Positions 42,724-51,327 of a DNA stretch of 64,000 nucleotides are shown in pieces. The position numbers and the translations under genes were made by a program. Source of the DNA: Leifsonia shinshuensis (GTDB lineage Bacteria > Actinomycetota > Actinomycetes > Actinomycetales > Microbacteriaceae); NCBI RefSeq assembly GCF_013410375.1, contig NZ_JACCFL010000001.1, forward strand, positions 496,001 to 560,000, in the 5' to 3' direction. Positions within the stretch are counted from its first letter, which is position 1. Each line of letters opens with the position of its first letter. A model generated the notes under the pieces. That model was not told the origin of the DNA and searched no databases. It saw only the letters and a program-made list of their open reading frames with translations.

Positions 42724-44046
42724 CTATCCCGCCGTCGGGACGGCTGCGACAGCTCCGGGCGGCGAGAGCCCGACGACGGGGTAGATCACGCCGAACCCCG
42801 CTTCGAGGCCGCCGATCAGTGCGGCACGACCGTGGCCTCCGCTCGGGAGCGCGTGCAGTGTCGCGTCCATGCCGGCGGCCTGCGCCGCCGTCGTGAGCTT
42901 CCGGGCGACGCCGTAGTAGTGCGGGTCGTCCGTGCTGGCGGTGAAGACGGCGGTCATGCCGGGGAGGTGTCTCGCCGCGAGGAGGGCGAGCGGCTTCTGG
43001 CCGTCGTAGGCGGCCTGGTCGTGGCCGAAGAGGTCAGCGAGCGCCTTCTTCGGGTTCGTCGAGCCGGGGAACTCCTCGCCGGAGACGTCGATGATCGACG
43101 TGAAGAGGTCCGGCCGTTTCACGCCGATCGAAAGGGCGCACTGGCCGCCGTTCGAATAGCCCGCGATCGCCCAGAAGCGGTGGTCGGCCGTGACGTTCAG
43201 CTGGGTGCGGATCCAGGCCGGGACGTCCTCGGTGAGGTAGCGGTAGACCTTCCCGTACCGTCGGGAGTCCACGCAGCCGGTGTCGGCGATGCCCGGCCCG
43301 AGCTGGTCGGCGACCACCACGATCGGCGCGAGGCCGTGGTGGGCGCGCGCGAACCGGTCGAGGACCGACGCGATCGGTCCCGGATCCGGGTTGCCGGGCT
43401 GGCCCATCAGCATCACCACGACGGGGAGGGCAGGCGGGTTCGCGGTGCGCGCGGCCGGCGGCAGGTACAGCCCGGCCGGGCGGGCGCGGAAGCCGCTGGC
43501 GGTGGGCGGGATGTCCGCCGTCCCCGTCTCCCCGGCCTCCGGCATCCCCGCCGGTGGCCTCCACCTCGCCCACAGGTCGGCGACGGCCGGCGTGGTGCCG
43601 TGCGCCGCCGGCGGCGCCAGCCGGAGCGGGTGCGGGACGACGATGTTGAGCAGGTTGCCGACCGTGCGGTTCACACCGAAGGCCGCGTTGATCCCGAGCA
43701 CGCCGCAGCAGAGGAAGACCACGACAGCGGACGTGGCCACGATCCGCCGCCACCAGCGCACCCGGAACAGCGACACCGCCGCCACCGCGACCGCCGCGCA
43801 GGTCGCCGCGAGCCAGAGATAGGCCGCCCTGCCGAGCGACCCTCCGAACAGGTCCAGCCAGCGCACGCAGACCAGCCACAGCAGCACGGCGACCGCCCCG
43901 CCGCCCACGGCCGCGACGGCCGCGGCGGTCAGCCACGACCGGGTGGGCGCCCGCACGAGGAGCGCCACGAGCGCGACGACGCCGAGAGCGTAGACGACGC
44001 CGCGCACCGGACCGTCGAGGATGTCGACCTCGAGGAGCGCCGTCAC
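42724..44046 (-). CDS. Membrane-anchored alpha/beta-hydrolase (esterase D/Ag85-like)
   Basis: 440 aa. Four membrane helices in the first 125 residues, then an outer alpha/beta-hydrolase domain. Nucleophile Ser298 sits in GYSNGG, with a likely catalytic His in LPSGGHGRAAL near the C-terminus. Start GTG 44046 overlaps the stop of the lipid-aminoacylation-like gene (GTGA). Hydrolases paired with aminoacyl-phosphatidylglycerol synthases remove the amino acid again in other Gram-positives; this is the inferred role here. Confidence 0.8.
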   Translation of the reverse strand: MTALLEVDILDGPVRGVVYALGVVALVALLVRAPTRSWLTAAAVAAVGGGAVAVLLWLVCVRWLDLFGGSLGRAAYLWLAATCAAVAVAAVSLFRVRWWRRIVATSAVVVFLCCGVLGINAAFGVNRTVGNLLNIVVPHPLRLAPPAAHGTTPAVADLWARWRPPAGMPEAGETGTADIPPTASGFRARPAGLYLPPAARTANPPALPVVVMLMGQPGNPDPGPIASVLDRFARAHHGLAPIVVVADQLGPGIADTGCVDSRRYGKVYRYLTEDVPAWIRTQLNVTADHRFWAIAGYSNGGQCALSIGVKRPDLFTSIIDVSGEEFPGSTNPKKALADLFGHDQAAYDGQKPLALLAARHLPGMTAVFTASTDDPHYYGVARKLTTAAQAAGMDATLHALPSGGHGRAALIGGLEAGFGVIYPVVGLSPPGAVAAVPTAG

Positions 44047-46058
44047 CACGCGGATCGACGGACTCCGGCGCGCGACTGCATGCCGCCGAGGCGCATCAGG
44101 TGGCGCACCCGGAGCGACGGCACGTAGGTCTGCGCGAGGGCGGGGCCGATCCGCGGCAGTTGGGTGTGCTGCGGGTAGACCATCCAGAGCGGGCGCGTCT
44201 CCGGAGCGAACTTCTCCTTGAACCGGCGCAGCGTGACGAAGCCGTAGGCGGGCTCCAGGATCCGCTCCAGGGTGGCGGAGAGGCGGGAGAGGGCGGTGCG
44301 CCGGGCGTCGTGCGGCGCCAGCGGCGTGCCGGACAGGCTGACCTCGTGGAGGCCGTCGTCCTTCGCGCGCAGGATGGTCGAGACGATCAGGAACTCCATC
44401 GTGCCGGGCATCGCGTCCTGACCCCGGCGCATCACGTCCAGCGTCCACGAGAACGGCCGCCCGCCCCGGGTGACCGGCAGCCAGCTGGTCACGCCGTGGA
44501 CGCGGCCCGCGCCGTCGACGGCGATCATCAGCCGGGTGCGCGGGTCCGCGAGCTCGTCCAGGCCGCCCAGGGTGAAGGTCATCTCGGGCAGCGCCTTCGT
44601 CGACTGCCAGCTCGTGCAGATCTCGGCGACCTGCCGGCTGAGCTCGTCGGGCAGGTCGGCGAAGCGGCCCCAGCGGGCCTCCACGCCCTCGCGCCCGGCG
44701 CGGTTCAGCGCGGTGCGGAGGTCCTGGCGGCGCTTGCCGGAGAGGCTGAAGCCGTCCAGCGGGACCACGGCCTCCACCCCGACCGGCGTGCGCACCCAGC
44801 CGAGTCCGGCGGCGTGGTCCGCGACCGCGTCGTGGACGCTGTAGAACACCGGGACCCAGCCCTGCCCCTCGCAGAACACCGCGAAGTCGCGGAGCGTCCC
44901 CGCCGTCCGCTCGGGGGCGCAGATCGGGTCGGAAACGGTGAACGCGACCCCGCGGCTGACCCGGTAGGCGACCGCCGCGCCGTCGTCGGAGAACCACACC
45001 GAGTTGCCCGCCCAGGTGGACATGTGCGTGAGCGAGCCGCCGCCGGCCTGCGCGACCGCGCGGTCCAGGCGGTCGAGGTCGTCCGTCGTCGCCGGACGGG
45101 CCTTCTTCCGCAGCAGCACGCGCGCGCAGCCGGCGAGGACCACCGCGATGACCGCGGGGAGCAGCGAGACCGCGAAGACCGTGATCTCCCAGTCGATCTC
45201 GTCCGGGGTGAGGCCGGCCCACTGGAAGCCGTCGTCGTCGGCGATCGCCTGGACGGCCGTGACCGTCAGGACGATCGCGACCGTCAGCAGGATGCCGATC
45301 GCGGACGCGAGAGCGAGCCGCCGGCCGCTCAGCACCAGGAGCGCGCTGCCGATGAGCGCAACGCCCACGGCGACCGTCGCCGGCGGGTCGAGCGTGAACG
45401 AGAGGGAGGCGGAGATCCCGTTGGCGTCCGGCGCGACGAAGGTGGTGACGACGCTGGCGCCGGCGAGGATGAGCACCGCGCTGGTGATCCGCCGCAGCCG
45501 GGCCCGGGTGGAGGTGCCCCACGTCCACCCGTCGTCGCCGCGCAGGCCGATCGAGCCCGCGACGATGCCGAAGGCGGCGGCCAGGACGCGGGCGACATCC
45601 GCCGCGTGGCCGTTCGCGAGCAGGAGCACGACGGCCGCGCCGACCGTGAACCAGCGCACCGAGGTGCGGGCCACTGGCCGCAGTCGCGCGCTCGCCGCAC
45701 CCAGCAGGGCGACCGTCGCGATCGACGACGCCCAGAGCGGATGCTGCAGCGCGTCGATCGAGAACGAGTCGCCGAGCCGGGAGCCGAGGGTGAGAGCGCC
45801 CCAGGCCGCGAGCAGCGCCGCCGCCGAGCTCACCGCTCCGGCCAGCAGGGCGGTGAACGTGCCGAGCAGCCGTTCCGCCAGCGCCATCGCGGCGACGAAG
45901 GCCAGCCAGAAGCCGACGCCGATCCACGGCGCGGGGAAGGCCGGCTCGTTCAGGGTCTGCAGGTGCAGGATCAGCGCCCCGGACGCGAAGATCGCGGCCG
46001 CGACGGTCGCGGGGAACTGCGGCAGGGCTCGGGCGAAGCGGGTCAGGACGGGTCTCAC
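44043..46058 (-). CDS. Phosphatidylglycerol lysyltransferase-like (DUF2156) membrane protein
   Basis: 671 aa. About nine membrane helices in the first 350 residues, then the cytosolic GNAT-like DUF2156 domain (NSVWFSDDGAAVAYRVSRGVAFTVSDPICAP ... FSLSGKRRQDLRTALNRA ... FVTLRRFKEKFAPETRPLWMVYP). This is the MprF/LpiA-type fold that moves an amino acid from tRNA to phosphatidylglycerol. It lacks a fused lysyl-tRNA synthetase. Start GTG 46058 is the best in-frame choice but has a weak ribosome site. Confidence 0.85.
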   Translation of the reverse strand: MRPVLTRFARALPQFPATVAAAIFASGALILHLQTLNEPAFPAPWIGVGFWLAFVAAMALAERLLGTFTALLAGAVSSAAALLAAWGALTLGSRLGDSFSIDALQHPLWASSIATVALLGAASARLRPVARTSVRWFTVGAAVVLLLANGHAADVARVLAAAFGIVAGSIGLRGDDGWTWGTSTRARLRRITSAVLILAGASVVTTFVAPDANGISASLSFTLDPPATVAVGVALIGSALLVLSGRRLALASAIGILLTVAIVLTVTAVQAIADDDGFQWAGLTPDEIDWEITVFAVSLLPAVIAVVLAGCARVLLRKKARPATTDDLDRLDRAVAQAGGGSLTHMSTWAGNSVWFSDDGAAVAYRVSRGVAFTVSDPICAPERTAGTLRDFAVFCEGQGWVPVFYSVHDAVADHAAGLGWVRTPVGVEAVVPLDGFSLSGKRRQDLRTALNRAGREGVEARWGRFADLPDELSRQVAEICTSWQSTKALPEMTFTLGGLDELADPRTRLMIAVDGAGRVHGVTSWLPVTRGGRPFSWTLDVMRRGQDAMPGTMEFLIVSTILRAKDDGLHEVSLSGTPLAPHDARRTALSRLSATLERILEPAYGFVTLRRFKEKFAPETRPLWMVYPQHTQLPRIGPALAQTYVPSLRVRHLMRLGGMQSRAGVRRSAW

Positions 46059-46465
46059 CAGTCCACGCTCGCAGGGGCGCGCCGCCGGCGGATCAGCCGG
46101 GCGGGGGGATCCGCCACCCGATCGGCTGGTCCGGGGTCCGCCTCGAGGATGACCGGGTGCCGCGGTTCGGGTGACGCGGTCCCGCGGTCCGGGCGGCGCC
46201 GGGGCCCGGGCGCCGCCGGGCTCTCCGGCGGCAGCTGGGGACGACCGCCGGAGAGCCGGTGCCGGGATTCGGTAGGCGGAGCGGTGGATCGCCCGAGGAC
46301 CCCTCGCACCGCCCCCCACTGTCGCAGCCACGCGGGCCGCCGCGGACCCCCGGCCGTCGGGGGATGCCAACCGATCGGCGGGTGCCGGCGCCGGGGCCGG
46401 CCTTCGAGCATGGAGGGACCGCGACGTACGGACGGACGCCGCGCGAGACCCGGAAGGACACACCG
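46059..46465. other. 407-bp intergenic region with a 13-bp-stem hairpin at 46219-46257
   Basis: No gene seen between two divergent units. GGCTCTCCGGCGG (46219-46231) and CCGCCGGAGAGCC (46245-46257) form a perfect hairpin. The rest is very GC-rich and without clear -10 elements or protein-like frames. Confidence 0.55.
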
Positions 46466-46951
46466 ATGGACGCGAACGACGTCAAGCTGATCTCCGACCT
46501 GGCGGAGAGCATCCGCCAGGCGTCGCCGGTGCAGAAGGAGCGCCAGGCCGCCGAGCTGATCACCCATCTGATCGCCTCCCAGCCGGACGCCGTCTACTTC
46601 CTGGTGCAGACGGTGCTCGTGCAGCGCGAGGCGCTCGCCGCCGGAGCGGCCTCCGCGCAGGGCGGTTCGGCTTCCGGCCCGGCCCCAGCCTCCGGCTCAC
46701 AGGGGCGCGGGCTGTTCGGCCTGCTCGGAGGGCGACAGCAGCAGGCGCAGCCTTCGCAGCAGGTCCAGGCCCAGCCGTCCGGCGGCGTATCTTTCCTCCG
46801 ATCGGCGGCGGCCGGCGCCGCCGGTGTCGCCGGTGGGATCCTGCTCGCGCAGGGCATCGGCGGTCTCTTCCACGACGCCTCCGCGGCCGACCACGACGCC
46901 GACCGGGACGACTCCGGGTGGGAGGACGACGGGTACTGGGATGAGGCGTAA
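46466..46951 (+). CDS. DUF2076-like low-complexity protein
   Basis: 161 aa. N-terminal helices (DVKLISDLAESIRQASPVQKERQAAELITHLIASQPDAVYFLVQTVLVQREAL) match the DUF2076 (YtjC-like periplasmic/ligand-binding) pattern, followed by a Gln/Ser/Gly-rich middle, a short hydrophobic stretch and an Asp-rich tail. GGAAGGA ribosome site. Role unknown; it overlaps the next gene by 11 bp. Confidence 0.75.
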   Translation: MDANDVKLISDLAESIRQASPVQKERQAAELITHLIASQPDAVYFLVQTVLVQREALAAGAASAQGGSASGPAPASGSQGRGLFGLLGGRQQQAQPSQQVQAQPSGGVSFLRSAAAGAAGVAGGILLAQGIGGLFHDASAADHDADRDDSGWEDDGYWDEA

Positions 46952-47474
46952 GCGGCTCGCCGCGGTGATCGCGGGCGCGCTCGCCGCGGCGCTCCTCCTG
47001 TCCGGCTGCGTCCCCGTCGCGAGAGACGCCGATGCGGCCGCCGCCGAAACCGCCGCCGACGGGATCATCGTGCCGACCCTCACGGTCGACGGCGTGCGCC
47101 TCCACCCTGTTGCGTACCGGTACCGCCTGCCCGGCGGGACCCGCCGGAGCGTCCGGGACGCGCACTCGGATCCGCTGGTGCGCGCGCCGAAGACCGGAGT
47201 TCTGCGCGCCCGGCTGGTCAGCGGCTACACCGCGAACGGCCTGTACGCCGGCACCTTCTCCGCGCTCGACAGGAAGGGCCGGCCGGTCGACGGCGGCGAC
47301 CAGTACGACTGCGTCGCAGGCGGCCGCTGCACACTCTCGACGCGTGCGGGGAGCGCGACCATCGAACTCCCGGCGGGCGCGCGCACCCGGCTGGTGATCG
47401 TCCGGTCGACCTTCGACCTGCCGGACTCCGGGGTCCTCGAAGCGGTCTGGCGGTTCCGGCTCGGGCGCGGCTGA
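46941..47474 (+). CDS. Putative lipoprotein
   Basis: 177 aa with a signal ending in lipobox LLSGC near residue 23 and a mature beta-rich domain with one Cys pair (YDCVAGGRC). No family recognised. It starts within the end of the DUF2076-like gene, so the two are co-translated. Its last codons form the first copy of an 80-bp repeat. Confidence 0.65.
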   Translation: MRRKRLAAVIAGALAAALLLSGCVPVARDADAAAAETAADGIIVPTLTVDGVRLHPVAYRYRLPGGTRRSVRDAHSDPLVRAPKTGVLRARLVSGYTANGLYAGTFSALDRKGRPVDGGDQYDCVAGGRCTLSTRAGSATIELPAGARTRLVIVRSTFDLPDSGVLEAVWRFRLGRG

Positions 47475-47663
47475 GCCGGTGGGTCGGTGAGCCGGTGAGA
47501 CGCTCCGCCGGTCATCGTGAGGTGGTCTGCCCGTTCCGGATCGGGCGCGGCTGAGCCGGTGCGTCGTTGAGTCGGTGCTGCGGTCCGTCGGTCACCGTGA
47601 GGTGGGCTGGCGGTTCCGGGTGGGGCGCCGCCGACCCGCTGAGCCGGGGCCGCGGTCCGCCCG
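47451..47663 (+). repeat. Three degenerate 80-bp tandem repeats
   Basis: Copies beginning (C)GTTCCGG start at 47451, 47531 and 47611, exactly 80 bp apart. Each has GGGCG..GCTGAGCCGGTG and CGTGAGGTGG.CTG segments. The first begins inside the lipoprotein coding end and the last runs to the stop of the histidine kinase gene on the other strand. They look like duplications of a gene's 3' end into a gap between convergent genes. Confidence 0.75.
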
Positions 47664-48788
47664 TCACCGCAGCGGGAAGTCCGCGTGCACCTCGAAGCCG
47701 CCCGCCGGCGTCGAACCGGCACGGAAGGTCCCACCCAGCAGCTCGCTGCGCTCGCGCAGCCCCACGAGCCCCACCCGCGATCCGGGCAGCGCCAGCGCCC
47801 GGCTGCGCGCCGGGCCGTTCGCGACGGTGACCCCGACGACGCCGTCCCCCGCCTCCAGCCGGACCGAGACGGGCGCTCCAGGGGAGTGCTTGCGCGCGTT
47901 GGTCAGGGCCTCCTGGATCGTGCGGTAGACGGCGCGCTGCACGGCGGCCGGCGCCTCGCGCGGCAGCTCGCCGTCCAGTTCGACCTCCAGACCGCTCGCC
48001 GCGATGAGGGTCCGGATGTCGGCCGAGGTCGGCTGCGGGGTGAGCCCGGGGCTGGAGGAGCCGGCCATCCGCAGCAGGGCGACCATCGTGCGCAGCTCGT
48101 CCAGCGTGGCGACGCTGAGCTCGCGGATGGCCTCGGCGCCCGAGCGCTCCTGCTCCGTCCCGGCCGTGACCTGCAGGGCGGCCGCCTGGACCGCGATCAG
48201 GCTCACCTGGTGCGACACGACGTCGTGCATCTCCCGCGCGAGCTGGTTGCGCTCGCGCGCGAGCACGGTCTGCGCGTACAGGGCCTGCTCGTGCTCCTTC
48301 GCGTCCTCGATCTCCACCAGCCGCTTCGCGAGGTCCTCCCGCGCCTGCAGCAGCTGGCCGAGGGCGACCGGCGCGGCCGCGGTCGCGAACTGGTAGACGA
48401 AGTAGACGAAGGCGCCGAACTGGTCGACCCGGTCCGCGCCCGCGAACGGCCACGGGAACGCGCTCGAGAACGCGAACAGCGCCGCGCACGCCACGAGCAG
48501 CCAGCGCCGCCGCGAGACCCGGGACAGGGTGAACAGGGCGATGATCGGTGCGGCCAGCAGATCCTGGGCGACCGCCGCCGGCAGGGTCAGCAGGAACACG
48601 ACGAGCGGGAACCGGCGGCGCAGGAGCAGTCCGGCGCAGGCGACGGCCACGACCGTCACATCGAGAGGCGACCACGCGGACGGCTCCTCCGCCGAGTTGA
48701 TCAGCGCGTCGAGCGCCGCGAGGAGCACCGCCAGGATGTCGACGACGAGCGGCGGCAGCCGCGCCCAGAGGGAGGCGATCGCGTTCAC
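47664..48788 (-). CDS. Sensor histidine kinase (NarL-partner type, HisKA_3)
   Basis: 374 aa. Four to five membrane segments in the first 150 residues without a large sensor domain, a coiled region (EDAKEHEQALYAQTVLARERNQLAREMHDVVSHQVSLIAVQ) holding the phospho-acceptor His, and an HATPase domain (REAPAAVQRAVYRTIQEALTNARKHSPG; GVGLVGLRER). GTG 48788 overlaps the response regulator stop. Senses from within the membrane; signal unknown. Confidence 0.92.
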   Translation of the reverse strand: MNAIASLWARLPPLVVDILAVLLAALDALINSAEEPSAWSPLDVTVVAVACAGLLLRRRFPLVVFLLTLPAAVAQDLLAAPIIALFTLSRVSRRRWLLVACAALFAFSSAFPWPFAGADRVDQFGAFVYFVYQFATAAAPVALGQLLQAREDLAKRLVEIEDAKEHEQALYAQTVLARERNQLAREMHDVVSHQVSLIAVQAAALQVTAGTEQERSGAEAIRELSVATLDELRTMVALLRMAGSSSPGLTPQPTSADIRTLIAASGLEVELDGELPREAPAAVQRAVYRTIQEALTNARKHSPGAPVSVRLEAGDGVVGVTVANGPARSRALALPGSRVGLVGLRERSELLGGTFRAGSTPAGGFEVHADFPLR

Positions 48789-49468
48789 GGCCGCGCGGGC
48801 CCCTTCGTCTCCGGCGCTCCGCGACTCTGCAGGAGTCCCGCCCGCTGTGCGGCAAGGGCCGCCTGCACGCGGCTGCTCACCCCGAGCTTCGCCAGGATCG
48901 CGCTCACGTGATCCTTCACCGTCCCGGCCCCGAGGAACAGCCGCGACCCGATGTCCGCGTTGGACAGCCCCTCGGCCACGAGGACGAGCACGTCCCGCTC
49001 CCGCTCGGTGAGTTGCTCGATCCGCTCCGCCTCCTCGTCCAGCACGGCCAGGAACGCGGGATGGTGCTCCACGAGCGACAGCGACGCCTTGGGGGAGAGA
49101 ACGACCCCGCCGCCGGCGAGGACGCGCACGTAGTCGGCGAGCTGCCGCGGCTCGGTGTCCTTGAGGAGGAACCCCGACGCGCCGAGCCGCAGCGCGGTGA
49201 GGATGTACTCGTCGGCGTCGAACGTCGTCAGCATCGCCACGGCCGGCCGGTGCGGAGCACGCCGGAGGCTGTTGAGCACCGCGAGCCCGTCGACGTCCGG
49301 CATCCGGATGTCCAGCAGAAGCACGTCCGGCTTCTCCGCCTGGACGACCTGCAGCGCGTCGGCGCCGGTGGCGGTGGCGACGACGCTGATGTCGTCGGCC
49401 GAGTTCAGGATCAGGCTGAACCCCGACCGCACCAGGGCCTCGTCGTCCACGACGACCACGCGAATCAT
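48785..49468 (-). CDS. NarL/FixJ-family response regulator
   Basis: 227 aa. Receiver domain with the acidic pocket in VVVVDDEALV, Asp53 (VLLLDIRMPDVDG) and Lys in FLLKDTEP. C-terminal LuxR helix-turn-helix (LTERERDVLVLVAEGLSNADIGSRLFLGAGTVKDHVSAILAKL). The ATG at 49468 has a strong GGGAGGAG site. First gene of the two-component operon. Confidence 0.93.
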   Translation of the reverse strand: MIRVVVVDDEALVRSGFSLILNSADDISVVATATGADALQVVQAEKPDVLLLDIRMPDVDGLAVLNSLRRAPHRPAVAMLTTFDADEYILTALRLGASGFLLKDTEPRQLADYVRVLAGGGVVLSPKASLSLVEHHPAFLAVLDEEAERIEQLTERERDVLVLVAEGLSNADIGSRLFLGAGTVKDHVSAILAKLGVSSRVQAALAAQRAGLLQSRGAPETKGPARP

Positions 49469-49672
49469 CCGTCTCCTCCCACGCCCGACGCTCAAGGGTA
49501 TCGAGCGGGTCCGTGGGGAGGAGTCCGCCGATCGGGGGGTGTTTGGGGGACGAAGGGCGGGGAGCGAACCGGGCGGCCGGCCGCGATCTGCCGGCTGGCG
49601 CGACTGGTGGGGCGGTAGCCGCTCTCTGCACGGACGGATCGCACCGTTGGCCGCCGGACATAGGCTGGTCGG

Positions 49673-50218
49673 ATGGTGCGTGTTCATGAGACAGCGTCGG
49701 TGGCGTCGAGCGCGGTGGTCAGCGGGGACGTGACGCTCGGCCCGGGTGTGCGGGTGCTGGCGGGGGCCGTGCTCGACGGCTCTCGCGGCCCGATCACGCT
49801 CGGGGAGGACGTGCTGGTCATGGAGCACGCGGTCCTGCGGGGGCGGCCCGAGCATCCCGTGACGGTCGGCGACGCCGTGCTGATCGGCCCGCACACCAAC
49901 GTCACGGGAGCCCGCATCGGGGACGAGGTGTTCGTCGCCACGGGCGCGTGCGTGTTCGCCGGCGCGGTCGTCGGCGCACGGTCGGAACTGCGCATCCACG
50001 CCGTTCTGCAGGTCAACTCGGTGCTGCCGCCCGACACTGTCGTCCCGATCGGCTGGATCGCGGCCGGCGATCCGGCTCAGCTGTTCTCACCCGACCGCCA
50101 CGACGAGCTGTGGGCGGTGCAGCGCGAGCTGGACTTCCCCGGGACGATGTACGGCGTACCGCGCGGCACCTCCATGCGCGACCTGATGCGCCGGCTGAGC
50201 GCGGGCTTCGACGACTAG
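49673..50218 (+). CDS. Left-handed beta-helix protein (gamma-carbonic-anhydrase-like)
   Basis: 181 aa with hexapeptide repeats throughout the first 120 residues (VTLGPGVRVLAGAVLDGSRGPITLGEDVLVMEHAVL...), as in gamma-class carbonic anhydrases. His in VMEHAVLRG and IGPHTNVTG could bind metal, but the full three-His set is not obvious, so enzymatic activity is uncertain. The ATG lies 6 nt after a TAGGCT -10 (49661-49666), so the gene is probably leaderless. Confidence 0.8.
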   Translation: MVRVHETASVASSAVVSGDVTLGPGVRVLAGAVLDGSRGPITLGEDVLVMEHAVLRGRPEHPVTVGDAVLIGPHTNVTGARIGDEVFVATGACVFAGAVVGARSELRIHAVLQVNSVLPPDTVVPIGWIAAGDPAQLFSPDRHDELWAVQRELDFPGTMYGVPRGTSMRDLMRRLSAGFDD

Positions 50219-50239
50219 GGCGGCGACCCCGCCTGCGGC

Positions 50240-50512
50240 CGAGCTACTTCTTCGGCCGGGACCACGTCACGTTCCGGCCGGGCATGACCCATCTCGCCGA
50301 GGGCAGCGGCGCCCCGAAAACGGCGCCCCGAAAACAAGGAACGCCGACCACACCGTCACCGCGGTCACGATTCCTGGGGGCAGTGCAGACGGCCGACAAG
50401 CCGAACTTCCCACTTCACGGGAGAACTCGACCACGTCACGATCCGCTTCGCCGGCCCCGTCAACGACATCCCCGCCCACGAAAAGCTCGAGCAACTCCTC
50501 AAGCTCGACTGA
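50240..50512 (+). pseudogene. Decayed arylsulfatase, C-terminal fragment
   Basis: Pieces of a sulfatase C-terminal region can be read across shifted frames: YFFGRDHVTFRPGMTHLAEGS from 50245, then KTRNADHTVTAVTIPGGSADG, then FTGELDHVTIRF ending LEQLLKLD at the TGA at 50510-50512. The arylsulfatase family has this order of segments, normally separated by more sequence. Frame changes and missing blocks mean it is non-functional. It lies 200 bp from the 3' end of tRNA-Gly. Confidence 0.75.
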
Positions 50513-50709
50513 CCGCCGCTGGCTCCTGCCTTGCAGGGAATGCCCGCCAGAGGGGGCGGTCGCTCGCAGGGTCAGGCCGTGACCGCGCTCAGCTGCCGGA
50601 AGAGCTGTCGGGCGATTCAGCGCTGCAGAGCGCGGCGTTCTTGATCGTCGCATCGGCGCTCATGCCCAAGTACGACGAGAAGTGCCCACCTAGCTCAAGA
50701 AGTCACACA

Positions 50710-50783
50710 TGGAGCGAGTGACGGGAATCGAACCCGCGCTATCAGCTTGGGAAGCTGAGGTTCTACCATTGAACTACACTCGC
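50710..50783 (-). tRNA. tRNA-Gly (CCC anticodon)
   Basis: Full cloverleaf on the minus strand: acceptor GCGAGTG/CACTCGC, D-arm GTTCAATGGTAGAAC, anticodon stem-loop TCAGC-TTCCCAA-GCTGA giving anticodon CCC, T-arm CGGGTTCGATTCCCG, and an encoded CCA end. A 7-bp hairpin TCCCAGT/ACTGGGA lies 12-30 bp upstream (50795-50813). The 3' side borders the sulfatase relic. Confidence 0.95.
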
Positions 50784-50893
50784 GCGGCCCGGGATCCCAG
50801 TAAAACACTGGGAAGTAAGGCTGCCGCCCAGACTACCCGGTCAACCGGCTCCGGCCAAACTCGTCGGCGGGGCTCACCCGGCCTGTCCGGGCA

Positions 50894-51271
50894 TCACGGG
50901 TCGTGCCGGGGCTCGAAGCTCACCAGCCCGACCGTGTTGCCCTCGCTGTCTTCGATGAACGCCATCCACTCGTCGTTGCCGGCCGGGCCGATCGTGTCGT
51001 CGGGGTGGGTGAAGATCACGTGGGGCTCGGTGACCACGCGCACGCCGTCGCCGCGCAGCCGCTCGATCGTCTCGGCCACATCGTCCACCTGGATGTAGAC
51101 CAGCGCCGACGGGGCGGCCTTGTCGAGCAGGAGGCGGCCGATCCCGATGTTGAAGAACAGCAGGCCCGGTGGGTCGAAGCGGGCGGCCGGCGCCTCCCCG
51201 AGCAAGTTCTCGTAGAACGTCGCGGCACGGTCGAGGTCGTCGGCGTGCTGTGCGACCTGCAGAATCTCCAC
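50894..51271 (-). CDS. VOC-superfamily (glyoxalase-like) protein
   Basis: 125 aa with the beta-alpha-beta-beta-beta pattern of one glyoxalase/bleomycin-resistance fold (VAQHADDLDRAATFYENLLG ... DEWMAFIEDSEGNTVGLVSF). The start is GTG 51271. Metal-binding residues are partly conserved. Role unknown; small-molecule metabolism or resistance is typical. Confidence 0.88.
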   Translation of the reverse strand: MEILQVAQHADDLDRAATFYENLLGEAPAARFDPPGLLFFNIGIGRLLLDKAAPSALVYIQVDDVAETIERLRGDGVRVVTEPHVIFTHPDDTIGPAGNDEWMAFIEDSEGNTVGLVSFEPRHDP

Positions 51272-51327
51272 GCGCTCAGTATCCGGTCAGCCGGGCGATG
51301 GCGCCAGTCCCTCCGGTCGGCGGCAGC

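Noticed and set aside
50513-50709. Small gene containing FLIVASALMPKYDEK
   Set aside because: No start signal or recognised family, and it lies within a decayed region; kept only as a finding.
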